This document shows, in pieces, positions 44,952-55,157 of a stretch of DNA of 64,000 bases. Below the pieces are notes generated by a model, which was given only the letters and a program-made list of their open reading frames with translations, was not told the origin of the DNA and ran no database searches. Each line of letters begins with the position of its first letter. Position 1 is the first letter of the stretch. This stretch comes from Nannocystis bainbridge (GTDB taxonomy: Bacteria > Myxococcota_A > Polyangia > Nannocystales > Nannocystaceae). The position numbers and the translations under genes were made by a program. Where the stretch lies: NCBI RefSeq assembly GCF_028368995.1, contig NZ_JAQNDL010000001.1, forward strand, positions 4,464,001 through 4,528,000, written 5' to 3'.

Positions 44952-45680
44952 TCACGGGCACTCGGGCAGGGGGCCGTCCATGCAGGGCTCGAAGCCGGGG
45001 GGCGTGCAGCCGGAGGCGACGTCGAAGGCGAGGGCGGGCTGGTCGAGTGGGCAGACGGTGACGACGGCGGGCGGGCAGGGCGGCTGCAGCTTGTCGCAGG
45101 CGAGGAACTGCGGGGCGTCGAAGTCGGCGCAGAGCATCATGTCCTGTTCGACGTGGGGGGCACCGAAGTGGGCGGTGCAGTTGGGATCGATGGCGCACTC
45201 GGCCTCGTTGACTCCGAGGCAGTCCTCGCCGCACAGGGTGACCATGGTGGTGCAGGGCTCGAGGCCGGGCGGGATGCAGGTGTCGTCGAGCAGGTAGATC
45301 TCGAGGCTGTCGGGGCGGCAGGCGATGGTGGGCGTGGCGGCGCAGTCGGTCTGGACGATGCAGCCGAGGAAGGCCAGGTTGGGGGTGCAGCCGGGGAATT
45401 CGTAAGGGGTGCCGAGGACGGCGCGGCAGCCGGGTGTGGCGCTGCAGGCGAGCTCGTCGAGGTCGGCGCAGGCGAGGCCTTCGGTGGTGCTGCCGGTGGT
45501 CGGTTGCGCCTCGGTGGTGGTGCCGTCGGTCGTGGTGGTCTCGCTGGCGGTGCCCGTGGCGGTCGTGTCGGGCTCGACGGTCGAGGCGTCGCTGTCGCTG
45601 TCACCGCCCGAGTCCTTGGGATCGCCGACGATCTGGCAGGCGGACAGGACGAGGAGGAGCGCAGGGTGGAAGAACCGCAT
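44952..45680 (-). CDS. Thr-rich stalk lipoprotein with Cys-rich domain
   Basis: 242 residues. Signal MRFFHPALLLVLSAC (lipobox LSAC) sets the ATG at 45680. An Asp/Ser/Thr-rich stalk (about 20-65) precedes a Cys-rich domain with about 20 Cys (LACADLDELACSATPGCRAV, PGCTPNLAFLGCIVQTDC, GEDCLGVNEAECAIDPNC, DKLQPPCPPAVVTVCP). The spacing shows a twofold internal repeat of a CxxxPGxxPC-like block (IPPGLEPC, TPPGFEPC). Function unknown; probably a secreted disulfide-rich surface protein. Confidence 0.8.
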   Translation of the reverse strand: MRFFHPALLLVLSACQIVGDPKDSGGDSDSDASTVEPDTTATGTASETTTTDGTTTEAQPTTGSTTEGLACADLDELACSATPGCRAVLGTPYEFPGCTPNLAFLGCIVQTDCAATPTIACRPDSLEIYLLDDTCIPPGLEPCTTMVTLCGEDCLGVNEAECAIDPNCTAHFGAPHVEQDMMLCADFDAPQFLACDKLQPPCPPAVVTVCPLDQPALAFDVASGCTPPGFEPCMDGPLPECP

Positions 45681-45724
45681 GGGCGCAAGCATAAGAGATG
45701 GGTCGCGCTCGCGGTTCGCGGAGG

Positions 45725-45740
45725 CTGTCCTTTGGGCAAG
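45725..45740. repeat. Dispersed hairpin element (imperfect)
   Basis: CTGTCCTTTGGGCAAG, upstream of the lipoprotein at 44952. It resembles the copy at 38082-38100. Confidence 0.5.
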
Positions 45741-45891
45741 GTCGAGCTCGCCGGGGTGCGGGCAGGCGGCCGCAGGCGCGGGCTGCGAGGGGCGGTAGAT
45801 CGCACTCGCGCGAGGGGCGCGAGGGCGCGCTCGCGGGACGCATGCGTGACGCGGCGGAGCGAGGCGGCGATCGGTGCATAATGCGGACACG

Positions 45892-46683
45892 ATGGCCACG
45901 TCCGAGTCCGCCCCGAGCGATGCCCCGTCTCACGCCGCCGAGGCGGCCCTCGCCGACGCCGAGCGGCGACTGGCAGCGCTGAGCGCCGAGCTGCAGGCGA
46001 CGCGCGAGTCACTCGACCGCGAACGTTCGCAGCGCGCGGGGTGGGACCTCGAGCGCGGCGGGCTGCGGGGCGACCTGGCCGAGGCGCGCCGTCGACTCGA
46101 CGCGGAGGCGCAAGCGCACGCGCAGACCCGCGGGGCGCACGACCTGATCGAGAGCCGGGTGGCGGCGGCGGAGACCGAGGTGGCCGACGCGCGGCGCGAG
46201 GCGAACCGTCAGCGCGAGCGCGGCGACAGGGCGCAGCGCGAGCTGGACGAGGCGCGCCGCGAGCTCGAGGCCGAACGCAGCAATCACCGGGCGACGCGCG
46301 AGCGGACGGAGGCGCTCGAGGGCGGGCGCGCGAAGGCAGGACAAGAGCTGACGAGCTTGCAGGCGCAGGTCGAGCGGGCGGTGGCGGACGCGAACGAGCT
46401 GCGGCTGAAGTTGACGGCCGATCAGACGGTGCTGCTCGAGGCCCAGGCGCGCTGCGAGGCGCAGGCGAAGGAGCTGACGCTGCTCGGCGAGCGAGCGGCG
46501 GCGGCGAAGCGCGCCCTGGCCGACGAGACAGGGGCGCACGCGGAGACGCGGCGCCGGCTCGAGGAGCTGCGGGAGTCGCTCCACGAGGACGAGCGCCGTC
46601 GCCAGCGCAAGACGATCGCGGGGGTGGTGGGCGGTGCAGCGCTCGGTGCGGCGCTGTTCCTGCGGCGCCGGCTCGGCGGGTGA
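45892..46683 (+). CDS. Long coiled-coil protein with C-terminal membrane anchor
   Basis: 263 residues. Nearly continuous heptad pattern from about 20 to 235 (AEAALADAERRLAALSAELQ, RDLAEARRRLDAEAQ-like blocks, AQRELDEARRELEAERSNH), then one hydrophobic helix (TIAGVVGGAALGAALFL) and a basic end RRRLGG. It looks like a tail-anchored structural or scaffold protein. ATG at 45892 (MATSES); an in-frame ATG six codons upstream is possible. No enzyme motif. Confidence 0.72.
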   Translation: MATSESAPSDAPSHAAEAALADAERRLAALSAELQATRESLDRERSQRAGWDLERGGLRGDLAEARRRLDAEAQAHAQTRGAHDLIESRVAAAETEVADARREANRQRERGDRAQRELDEARRELEAERSNHRATRERTEALEGGRAKAGQELTSLQAQVERAVADANELRLKLTADQTVLLEAQARCEAQAKELTLLGERAAAAKRALADETGAHAETRRRLEELRESLHEDERRRQRKTIAGVVGGAALGAALFLRRRLGG

Positions 46684-46831
46684 GCGGGACGGCCGTCGCC
46701 GATAGTTATCTCGGGGACATGTCGTTCGGGACATGTCCGGTTCGGCGGTGAGCGGGGCGGCCGTCGCCGATCGGTGAGGATCGATCGTTGTCTTGGAGAC
46801 ATGTCGTTGTGGACATGTCGTTTGGGACATC
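46672..46831. repeat. Direct duplication of about 69 bp carrying hairpins
   Basis: CTCGGCGGGTGAGCGGGACG and onward (46672-46704, covering the coiled-coil gene's stop codon) is repeated at 46741-46772 as TTCGGCGGTGAGCGGGGCGG and onward. Each is followed by ACATGTCGTT...GGACATG hairpins (46711-46740 and 46797-46831). Confidence 0.75.
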
Positions 46832-46844
46832 TATATTAAAGAAC

Positions 46845-47624
46845 TCAGCGGTTGAAGAACACAGGCAGCTCGGCGATGGGGACGAAGCCGAGGCGGGCGA
46901 GGATCGGGGCGGAGGTGTCGGCGCGGGCGTGGGTGGTGACGAGCTTCAGGCCGCGAGCGGCGGCGTGGCGGACGCGGGCGGCCAGGAGCGAGCGGTAGGC
47001 GCCGCGCGAGCGGTGGCCTTCGAGGATGACGGCGCCGATGAGGAAGGCCGAGCGCGCGAGGGCGCTGTAGTTGCCGATGCCGACCGGCTCGCCGCCACGA
47101 CTGGCGAGGAAGAAGTGGTTGCGATCGTCGGTGGGGTCGGCGAGGACCGAGCGCTGATAGGCGAGCAGCGGGGCCGGGTCGGTGTTCCAGCCGCGGCCTG
47201 TGACCTCGGCGTGGAGCTCGACGTTGTGAGGACCGACGCGCTCGACGAGGATGTCGTCGGCCTCGGGGATCTTCAGGGCGTCGATGGCGGCGGCCATGAC
47301 GATGCAGGAGTCGCGGCGCAGGCCGCGGCGCGCGAGGCGATCGGCGAGGTCGAGGGGGCGGCAGTCGGGGGTGACGGTCCAGCGGAAGCGCAGGCCTTGG
47401 GCTTCGTACTGGGCGAGCGTGGCGTCGATGACGGCCTCGACCTCGTGGTCGCCGAGGCGAGCGAAGGCGACCTCGTTGAAGCCGCCGCGGCGGAAGGAGG
47501 GCGTGAGGATCTGGAACCAGTCGGGGCGCTCGTAGACCTGGATGTCGGCGAAGCCGCCGCGCGCGAGGCGAGGCGAGACGAGGGCCTCGTGCAGGAGTTC
47601 GTCGCGGGTGAAGCCGGCGAGCAT
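46845..47624 (-). CDS. GNAT-family N-acetyltransferase
   Basis: 259-residue protein with a C-terminal GNAT domain (about 125-250): FFLASRGGEPVGIGNYSAL, AVILEGHRSRGAYRSLLAAR containing the acetyl-CoA pyrophosphate loop RSRGAY, and THARADTSAPILARLGFVPI. The N-terminal 120 residues may be a degenerate second GNAT-like domain (ERPDWFQILTPSFRRGGFNE). ATG at 47624. Acceptor substrate unknown. A hairpin cluster separates it from the symporter gene on the same strand. Confidence 0.8.
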   Translation of the reverse strand: MLAGFTRDELLHEALVSPRLARGGFADIQVYERPDWFQILTPSFRRGGFNEVAFARLGDHEVEAVIDATLAQYEAQGLRFRWTVTPDCRPLDLADRLARRGLRRDSCIVMAAAIDALKIPEADDILVERVGPHNVELHAEVTGRGWNTDPAPLLAYQRSVLADPTDDRNHFFLASRGGEPVGIGNYSALARSAFLIGAVILEGHRSRGAYRSLLAARVRHAAARGLKLVTTHARADTSAPILARLGFVPIAELPVFFNR

Positions 47625-47694
47625 GGGCGCAGGGTAGACGAATTCGGGGCGGCAGGCGCGGCCGGGCCGGCGGAGGTCGCGGCGCCCCGGCGTC

Positions 47695-47736
47695 ACATGT
47701 CGGTGAGGACATGTCCATCGGGACATGTCGTGAGGG
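47695..47736. repeat. Dispersed palindrome cluster
   Basis: CACATGTCGGTGAGGACATG, TCCATCGGGACATGTCG and TGAGG: three ACATGTC units just downstream of the symporter stop. Confidence 0.75.
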
Positions 47737-47740
47737 GCGC

Positions 47741-49105
47741 TCAGCGGTCGCGGGCGCGCTCGACGAGGGCGACGGCGACGTAGACGAGCAGGGCGGCCCC
47801 CATCGACACCAGGAACGGGGCGGGGGTGAGGTCGGCGTAGCGGCCGAGCAGCCACAACACGAGGCCGACGAGCAGGGCCGCGAGGGCGCTGCGCGGGCCG
47901 CCGAAGCGGCTCCACAGGGCGAAGGCGAACACGACCACGAGGCCGCCGCCGGTGAAGCCCGAGGCGTCCTCGACGAGGTCGTGGACGCCGTCGGCGGCGC
48001 GGCCGACCAGGTAGGCGAGCACGCCGAACACGAGGGTGCACAGGCGTGAGATCTTCAGGCGCTGGCGGTCGGTCATGCCGGGGCGCATCGGCTCGACGAG
48101 GTTGCGCGCGACCACCGAGGACACGGCCAGCAGGGCGCCGTCGACGGTCGAGAGGATCGCGGAGATCAGGGCGCCGATGAAGAGGACGTAGGCGACGGGG
48201 CCGAGCAGCTTGGCGGCGACGGCCGGCAAGATCTGCTCGTGGTGGTCGAGCGGGCCGACGAGGCCGACGCCGACGAGGCCGACGAGCACGGGGATCAGGC
48301 CGATGAGCAGGTAGAGGCTGCCGCCGAGCAAGGTGCTGCGGCGGGCGACCTCGGGCGAGCGACAGGCGAGCACGCGGACGATCAGCTCCTGCGCGGCGAG
48401 CGAGCCGAAGATCGGGATCGCCCAGGCGTCGAGGGTGTCGAGCAGCGAGGCCGAAGATGTCCCGAAGGACAGGCGGTCGGGGGCGACGCTGGCGAGCGCG
48501 GGGCCGAGGCCGCCGCTGGCGTCGACGACGGCCCAGCCGAGCAGGCCGAGGCCGATGACGAGGGCGATGCCCTGGACGAGGTCGGTGACGACGCCGGCCA
48601 TGAGCCCGCCGGCCGAGGCGTAAGCGACGACGGTGCCGGCGGCGAGGGCGATCGCGGCCTCGATGTTCATGCCGGTGCTGGCCGAAAGCACCTGGCCGAA
48701 AGCGCGGATCTGGGCCCCGGCCCACAGGAACGAGGTCGGCGCGACCAGCAGCGCGGTGACCCGCTCGACGGCGGGCGAGTAGCGCTGGCGCATGAGGTCG
48801 GCGATGGTGGCGATCCCGCGGCGCCACAACGCGGCGGCGAACAGGACGCCCATGAGCAGGAGGCAGACGGCGTAGCCGAACGGGTCGGCCGAGCCGCCGC
48901 CGAGGCCGTGCTCGGCGATCTGGCCGGCGGCGCCGATGCAGGTCTCGGCGCCGAACCAGGTGGCGAAGATCGTGAAGGTGGCGAGGATGTAGCCGAGGCT
49001 GCGGCCGGCCAGCAGGAAGTCCTCCTGGCTGCGCACGCGCCGGGCCATCCACAGGCCGAGCGCGAGCTGAGCGAGGACGTAGGTGATGACGCCGGCGATG
49101 AGCAC
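47741..49105 (-). CDS. Sodium/solute symporter (SSS family)
   Basis: 454-residue inner-membrane transporter of the solute:sodium symporter family, with about 13 predicted helices. Family features: FLLAGRSLGYILATFTIFAT, GAAGQIAEHGLGG, an unwound helix 1 region, GGLMAGVVTDLVQGIAL and LISAILSTVDGALLAVSSVVA. GTG start at 49105 begins directly at the first helix. Substrate cannot be told. An in-frame hairpin (48458-48471) encodes LSFGT in a loop between two transmembrane segments. The SDR gene lies 16 bases upstream on the same strand, so they may be co-transcribed. Confidence 0.9.
   Translation of the reverse strand: MLIAGVITYVLAQLALGLWMARRVRSQEDFLLAGRSLGYILATFTIFATWFGAETCIGAAGQIAEHGLGGGSADPFGYAVCLLLMGVLFAAALWRRGIATIADLMRQRYSPAVERVTALLVAPTSFLWAGAQIRAFGQVLSASTGMNIEAAIALAAGTVVAYASAGGLMAGVVTDLVQGIALVIGLGLLGWAVVDASGGLGPALASVAPDRLSFGTSSASLLDTLDAWAIPIFGSLAAQELIVRVLACRSPEVARRSTLLGGSLYLLIGLIPVLVGLVGVGLVGPLDHHEQILPAVAAKLLGPVAYVLFIGALISAILSTVDGALLAVSSVVARNLVEPMRPGMTDRQRLKISRLCTLVFGVLAYLVGRAADGVHDLVEDASGFTGGGLVVVFAFALWSRFGGPRSALAALLVGLVLWLLGRYADLTPAPFLVSMGAALLVYVAVALVERARDR
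48458..48471. repeat. Hairpin element inside the symporter gene
   Basis: TGTCCCGAAGGACA, in frame, encoding SFGTS in an extramembrane loop. Same sequence as the intergenic copy at 31664. Confidence 0.75.
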
Positions 49106-49121
49106 GGCCGCGGCCCGGGGC

Positions 49122-49943
<822 letters not shown>

Positions 49944-49961
49944 GGTGTCTCGCGAGAAGGG

Positions 49962-50477
<516 letters not shown>

Positions 50478-50524
50478 GGACCTGACGATGGCCGCGCGAG
50501 CCGCCCGCGGTCAACCCCGAACCA

Positions 50525-51160
50525 CTAACCGGGGCGGAGCGCCCGCGGCGGGCCCGAAAGCGCGGGCGCCTCCTCGGCCTCGACGAGGGCCTGCGCGACG
50601 ATCAGCTCGGCCCGTTTGCGGCCCTGGCCGAGGCGGGCGGCGGCGAGGAAGAGGGCGGCGGCCCCGACGACGCCGAGCGTGATGCCGGCCCACATGATGA
50701 GCGGGGCGAGCAGCGCGCCAAAGGCGGTGATGCCGAGCGAGAAGCCGCCGAGGATGAAGCCGCCGAGCGCGAGGTTGCTGCGGCCGGCGCCGGCGTCGAC
50801 GTCGACCTTGACGAGGGCGCCGCCCTGACCGTCGCCCTCGGCGCGGATCTTGTAGACCACGCCGGCGCCGTCATCGACGATGTCGGCGCGGCTCGGGCCC
50901 TGGCGATGGCCGGTGTGACCGACCTGCTTGGCGAAGGCGCGACGGACGACGTCGAGCGCCTGCTCGGGCGGCACGTCGAGCCGCGTCTCGGCGCTGTACT
51001 GCGCCAGCTCGCCGCCCTCGCTGCGCCGCACCAGGGCCTTGCCGGCAGGCGTGGGGCTGTTGCGCTCGACCAGCGCCCGGCGGAGCTCCTCCGGCGAGAT
51101 CCCCGCCTCTGCTGCCGCCTCGCGCAGCTCCTGTTCCGATAGGCCAGGTCCCGCGTTCAT
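50525..51160 (-). CDS. Hypothetical two-TM membrane protein
   Basis: 211 residues, function unknown. N-terminal helical segment (LSEQELREAAAEAGISPEEL) like a small helical-hairpin motif, then a soluble alpha/beta region (TRLDVPPEQALDVVRRAF, ADIVDDGAGVVYKI), two adjacent hydrophobic helices (about 135-180) and a basic tail. ATG at 51160. Upstream of greB on the same strand. Divergent from the beta-helix gene, only 56 bases apart. Confidence 0.72.
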   Translation of the reverse strand: MNAGPGLSEQELREAAAEAGISPEELRRALVERNSPTPAGKALVRRSEGGELAQYSAETRLDVPPEQALDVVRRAFAKQVGHTGHRQGPSRADIVDDGAGVVYKIRAEGDGQGGALVKVDVDAGAGRSNLALGGFILGGFSLGITAFGALLAPLIMWAGITLGVVGAAALFLAAARLGQGRKRAELIVAQALVEAEEAPALSGPPRALRPG

Positions 51161-51216
51161 CGCCCCGGAAGCGTACCCGATCTCTGCGCTCGCGGCGCGT
51201 GGTAGAAGCCGCGGCC

Positions 51217-52338
51217 ATGACGGACGTCGCAGCGATCGAGGCGCGGCTATCGGCGCTCGCGGGGCGTGGGGTGCAGATCATCGATCCGCGCCAGACCTAC
51301 GTGGGGCCCGAAGTGCGCATCGAGCGGATCCACGCAGGGGTGGTGCTACACCCGGGGACGCGGCTGCAGGGCGCGCGCACGTTCCTCGGGCCGGGCGCGG
51401 AGATCGGGCGCGAGGGGCCAGTGGTGGCGATCGACTGCGTGCTCGGCGAACGCGCGCGGCTCGACGGCGGCTACGCGTCCGGCGCGGTATTGCTGCGCGG
51501 GGCGTCGGCCGGGTCGGCGGCACACCTGCGCGAGGGGACGCTGCTCGAGGAGGAGGCCAGCACGGCCCACGCGGTCGGGCTCAAGCACACGATCGTGCTG
51601 AGCTTCGGGACGCTGGGGTCGCTGATCAACTTCTGTGACGTGCTGCTCACCGGCGGGACTTCGCGCGAAGATCACTCCGAGGTCGGCAGCGGGTTCATCC
51701 ACTTCAACTTCACGCCGTGGGGGGCGCGCGGGGACAAGGCGACGGCGTCGCTGGTCGGCGACGTGCCCCGCGGGGTGCTGCTGCGCGAGCGACGGATCTT
51801 CCTCGGCGGCGCGGGCGGGATGGTCGGGCCGCGCGAGGTCGGCTTCGGCGCGGTGACGGGCGCGGGCCAGGTGGTGCGCAAGGATGTCCCGGAGGACAGG
51901 TTGATGGTGCAGCCGCCGCGCGCGGTCGACATCGCCTACGCGCCCGACCAACTCGACGCGGCCGAACCACGGGCGCGCCGGCAGGTCCGCTACATCGCCC
52001 AGCTGCACGCGCTGCTGGCGTGGTACCGGCAGGTGCGGCTGGCGCGGGTGCCAGGCTCGCGCGAGGACGTGCGCGCGGTGCTGGCGGCGGCGATCGAGAC
52101 GCTGACGCTTTGCGTGGCCGAGCGCGAGAAGCGGCTCAAAGCCTTTTTAAAGGAGCGCGGCGAGGTGATGCCGGAGCTGGTGGCGCCGGAGCTGGCGTGC
52201 CCGCTGGCGATCGCGGCGGAGGAGCCGTACGTCGACCACGTGGCGTGGGTCCGCGGGCTCGGGGCGGAGGACGCCACGCGCTGCGTGGAGTGGCTGCGCG
52301 CGATCGAGGCGGCGGTGCTCGCGGCGTGGCCCGCGTGA
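51217..52338 (+). CDS. Left-handed beta-helix (hexapeptide) protein, nucleotide-sugar enzyme-like
   Basis: 373 residues. An N-terminal left-handed beta-helix (about 20-250) shows hexapeptide periodicity (VQIIDPRQTYVGPEVRIERI, VVLHPGTRLQG). The block GSLINFCDVLLTGGTSREDH, GSGFIHFNFTP and GDKATASLVGDVPRGVLL is typical of a family annotated as UDP-N-acetylglucosamine pyrophosphorylase-related, but the nucleotidyltransferase domain is missing. The C-terminal 120 residues are helical. An in-frame hairpin (51885-51898) encodes KDVPED at the helix/coil boundary. Acyl- or acetyltransferase activity on a sugar is plausible but not shown. ATG at 51217. Confidence 0.78.
   Translation: MTDVAAIEARLSALAGRGVQIIDPRQTYVGPEVRIERIHAGVVLHPGTRLQGARTFLGPGAEIGREGPVVAIDCVLGERARLDGGYASGAVLLRGASAGSAAHLREGTLLEEEASTAHAVGLKHTIVLSFGTLGSLINFCDVLLTGGTSREDHSEVGSGFIHFNFTPWGARGDKATASLVGDVPRGVLLRERRIFLGGAGGMVGPREVGFGAVTGAGQVVRKDVPEDRLMVQPPRAVDIAYAPDQLDAAEPRARRQVRYIAQLHALLAWYRQVRLARVPGSREDVRAVLAAAIETLTLCVAEREKRLKAFLKERGEVMPELVAPELACPLAIAAEEPYVDHVAWVRGLGAEDATRCVEWLRAIEAAVLAAWPA
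51885..51898. repeat. Hairpin element inside the beta-helix gene
   Basis: TGTCCCGGAGGACA, in frame (DVPED), placed between the beta-helix and the helical domain. Confidence 0.7.
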
Positions 52339-52432
52339 GGGATGAGCGCCTGCGAGGCTCCTGCGACCGGGCGTGGGCGTCGGTAGCAGGGCCGTTCGCA
52401 CCAGGGCTGTGCTTGCTGCCCTCGTGTTCGAG

Positions 52433-52494
52433 AGGACAGGTCCTTCGGAGCATGTCCGAAGGACCATGCCCTTGGGGTCATGTCCCGGCGGGCA
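52433..52494. repeat. Dispersed palindromes overlapping the lysS stop codon
   Basis: AGGACAGGTCCTTCGGAGCA, TGTCCGAAGGACCATGCCC, then CATGTCCCGGCGGGCA. The last hairpin spans the end of the LysRS gene: its TCATG supplies the TGA stop (52478-52480, minus strand) and the preceding SLPAGT codons. Confidence 0.75.
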
Positions 52495-54118
52495 GGCTCG
52501 GCGCGAGCAGGGACAGGGCGCGGGCCGGTCCGATCGCGGTGATCAGCGTGGTCAGCTTGGGGCCCTTGTCGCGGCCGATGAGCAGGTCGTAGACGACCGG
52601 GAGGAAGGTCTTGTTGTCGAGGCCGGTGCCCTCGCACAGCGTCTTCATGGTCGGGACCAACTCGTCCTCGCGGATCTCTTCGCGGCCGCGCAGCGGGGCG
52701 AGCAGGCGGGCGAGGCAGGTGGCCTCGTCGGCGGACAGCTCGCGCAGCTTAGGCTCGCGGCGCAGCTGGTAGCGGAACTCGTCGGGGCCCCACTCGGCGA
52801 TCCAGTTCCACACGCAGCGGGCGCGCTGGCGGGTCAGGCGGCGCGACTCGTCGCCGTTGATCTGGCCCGCCTCGGCGTAGTAGGCGACGGTCTTGTCGAG
52901 GTCGCCCTCGAAGATCTGCAGCGTCATGCTGAGGTGGCGGAAGCCGGGCACGAACGGCAGGACGTCGCCCTCGCCGATCCGGCGGTGGTCGACGCTGGCC
53001 AGCTGCATGGTGCGCTGGGCGACGAGGCGCGCCTGGGCGTCCTTGGCCGGCTCGACGCCGTAGGCGATCCGGCGCGTGCGGTCGAAGTTCTCGTAGAGGG
53101 TGATGACGTCGAGGTCGAAGCTGATCTGGAACTCGGTGTTGGGGCGGAACGAGACGAACATCCAGCGCAGGACCTCGGGCTCGTAGATCTCGAGGCAGTC
53201 GGAGACGGTGACGACGTCGCCCTTGCTGCTCGAGATCTTGCCGGCGCGGCCCTTGATCCGCACGAAGTCGTAGCCGACGTACTCGGGGGCCTGCCAGCCG
53301 TAGACGACGCGGACGATGTCCTTGGCGGTGTCGAAGCTGCCGCCGGCGGTGCTGTGGTCCTTGCCGCCGGGCTCGAAGCAGACGCGCTCGTGGGCCCAGC
53401 GCATCGGCCAGTCGATGCGCCACGGGAGCTTGAGGTTGCCGCCCTGGCGCAGGTCGACGTCGGCGGCGTGCTTGCACGCGCTGCAGTCGTAATGAACGGT
53501 CCACTCGTCCTGGACGGCGAAGGCGAGGGTGTCGCGGCCGCAGTTGTCGCAGAAGCCGGACAGCGGCAGCCAGCCGTCCTCGAGGCGGGTGTTGGCGGTG
53601 GTCTTGTCGCGCACGCTGTTGAGGACGGCGCGGATGTCGGCGGCGTGCTTGAGGGCGAGGCGGATGCCCTCGGCGTAGGCGCCGGCGCGGTAGCGCTGCG
53701 ACTGACGGATGAACTCGGGCTGGATGCCGAGCGGGGCGAGGCTCTTCTCGAAGGCGGCGATGTTGTGCCCGGCGTAGCTGTCGTGCTCACCGTAGGGGTC
53801 GGGCACGGCGCTGATGCTGCGGCGCAGGTTGTCGTTCAACATGTCGCGCTGCGGCATGTCGGCCGGGACCTTGCGCAGGACGTCGAAGTCGTCCCACGAG
53901 TAGATGAAGCGGACGTCGGCGCCGCGGTCGCGCAGGGCCCGAGCGACGAGGTCGACGGTGATGACCTCGCGGAAGTTGCCGACGTGGACGACGCCCGAAG
54001 GCGTGATGCCGGCGGCGACGGTGACGACCTTGGCGTCCGCGTGCGCGGCAAGAGTCTTGGCGGCGGCCGCGTCGGCCCAGTGATTGAGGTACGGATCTTG
54101 ACCCGCTGCGGGCTCCAT
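52478..54118 (-). CDS. lysS: Lysyl-tRNA synthetase, class I
   Basis: Class I LysRS (archaeal type, also found in some bacteria), 546 residues; charges tRNA-Lys. Signatures: GITPSGVVHVGNFREV (HIGH-like HVGN, residues about 45-48), RFIYSWDDFDVLRKV, SGFCDNCGRDTL with CSACKH as a zinc-binding Cys set, GKDHSTAGGSFDTAK, and GRAGKISSSKGDVVT (KMSKS-like). The C-terminal region is the helical anticodon-binding bundle. ATG at 54118. No class II lysS is seen in the window. The 3' end is formed by a dispersed hairpin. Confidence 0.95.
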   Translation of the reverse strand: MEPAAGQDPYLNHWADAAAAKTLAAHADAKVVTVAAGITPSGVVHVGNFREVITVDLVARALRDRGADVRFIYSWDDFDVLRKVPADMPQRDMLNDNLRRSISAVPDPYGEHDSYAGHNIAAFEKSLAPLGIQPEFIRQSQRYRAGAYAEGIRLALKHAADIRAVLNSVRDKTTANTRLEDGWLPLSGFCDNCGRDTLAFAVQDEWTVHYDCSACKHAADVDLRQGGNLKLPWRIDWPMRWAHERVCFEPGGKDHSTAGGSFDTAKDIVRVVYGWQAPEYVGYDFVRIKGRAGKISSSKGDVVTVSDCLEIYEPEVLRWMFVSFRPNTEFQISFDLDVITLYENFDRTRRIAYGVEPAKDAQARLVAQRTMQLASVDHRRIGEGDVLPFVPGFRHLSMTLQIFEGDLDKTVAYYAEAGQINGDESRRLTRQRARCVWNWIAEWGPDEFRYQLRREPKLRELSADEATCLARLLAPLRGREEIREDELVPTMKTLCEGTGLDNKTFLPVVYDLLIGRDKGPKLTTLITAIGPARALSLLAPSLPAGT

Positions 54119-54320
54119 GGCCGAAAGGTTGTCGCAGATGCGCGACGCGGCGAGAAGCCCCGCGCTCACGAGCGCTGGTGACTTTGCAGCGGCAAGCAGC
54201 GACGACGCAGGCGCGGAGCGCAGGGCCCGGCGCCCGTCCAGGCCCGGCGCCATGCGCCGCGGATGAGGCGGCGCGGCGGCGGTCGTGATGGGCAGCGGTG
54301 AGGCACCGCTGCCGTCGGGC

Positions 54321-55157
54321 TCATTTCGCGGCGGCCGGGGCGGGGCCGCAGTTGGCCTCGTCCTGGAGCGCGTTGGCCGCGTCGATCAAGGGCTGGCCGG
54401 CGCCCTTGGTGGTGTAGATCTTGGCGGCCTCGGCGATCAGGCGGCACGCCTCGGGGGTGTTCTTCTTGTCCTTGTAGCGGACGACGGCGGCCTGGCCCTC
54501 GAGCGCGCGGGCGCCGAGGAGCTCGTTGCCCGGCTGCTTCTCGACCAGGCGCTGGGCCTTGACGAAGGTCGAGGCGGCCGAGTCGAGCTCGCCGGGGTTG
54601 ACGATCGCGTTGTCCTCGCCGCCGAAGGCGAGGTTGATCTTGGTGTTGCCGTACATGACGAGGGCGAGGCCGGCGTTGGGGCCGTCCTTCTGGAGGTTGT
54701 AAGCCTCCTCGAAGTCGGCGGCGGCGCCGGCGAAGTCCTCGGTCTTGAGCTTGTAAGCGCCCTGAGCCAGCTTGGCGGCGATCTTCACCTCGGGGTCGCC
54801 GGTCTGCTCGGCCATCGCCTGGGCGTGGTCGGCGGGCTCCTTGGCGTTCTCGACGACGTCTTCGGCGAGCGCGAGCGACAACCATGCAGCGCCGAGGCCG
54901 GAGGCGCGGGCCTTCTCCTTCGACTTGAGGTCGTCGACGAGCGGCTTCATGGTCTCGATGACCTGGCCGTACTGGCCGGCGATGTACTTGGCGCGGGCCT
55001 CGGCGATCGCGGGCGGGTCGGGCTCGGTGGTGACGGGCGCCGGCTTGTCGGCGTCGGTGGTGGCGGGCTTGTCGTCGGACGGCTTGTCGGTGTCCGCGGA
55101 CTTCTTGCAAGCCGCGGTCAGGCTGAACGCGGCGAGGCAGACGAGGATGCGCTTCAT
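54321..55157 (-). CDS. TPR-like lipoprotein
   Basis: 278 residues. Lipoprotein signal MKRILVCLAAFSLTAAC (lipobox TAAC), charged Lys/Asp/Pro linker (about 18-50), then helical repeats like tetratricopeptides (EARAKYIAGQYGQVIETMKP, AAADFEEAYNLQKDGPNAGL, ARALEGQAAVVRYKDKKN). Start ATG at 55157 overlaps the stop of the upstream gene by 4 bases, so it is translationally coupled. Third gene of a leftward operon: protease, membrane protein, lipoprotein. Likely an envelope scaffold; function unknown. Confidence 0.82.
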   Translation of the reverse strand: MKRILVCLAAFSLTAACKKSADTDKPSDDKPATTDADKPAPVTTEPDPPAIAEARAKYIAGQYGQVIETMKPLVDDLKSKEKARASGLGAAWLSLALAEDVVENAKEPADHAQAMAEQTGDPEVKIAAKLAQGAYKLKTEDFAGAAADFEEAYNLQKDGPNAGLALVMYGNTKINLAFGGEDNAIVNPGELDSAASTFVKAQRLVEKQPGNELLGARALEGQAAVVRYKDKKNTPEACRLIAEAAKIYTTKGAGQPLIDAANALQDEANCGPAPAAAK

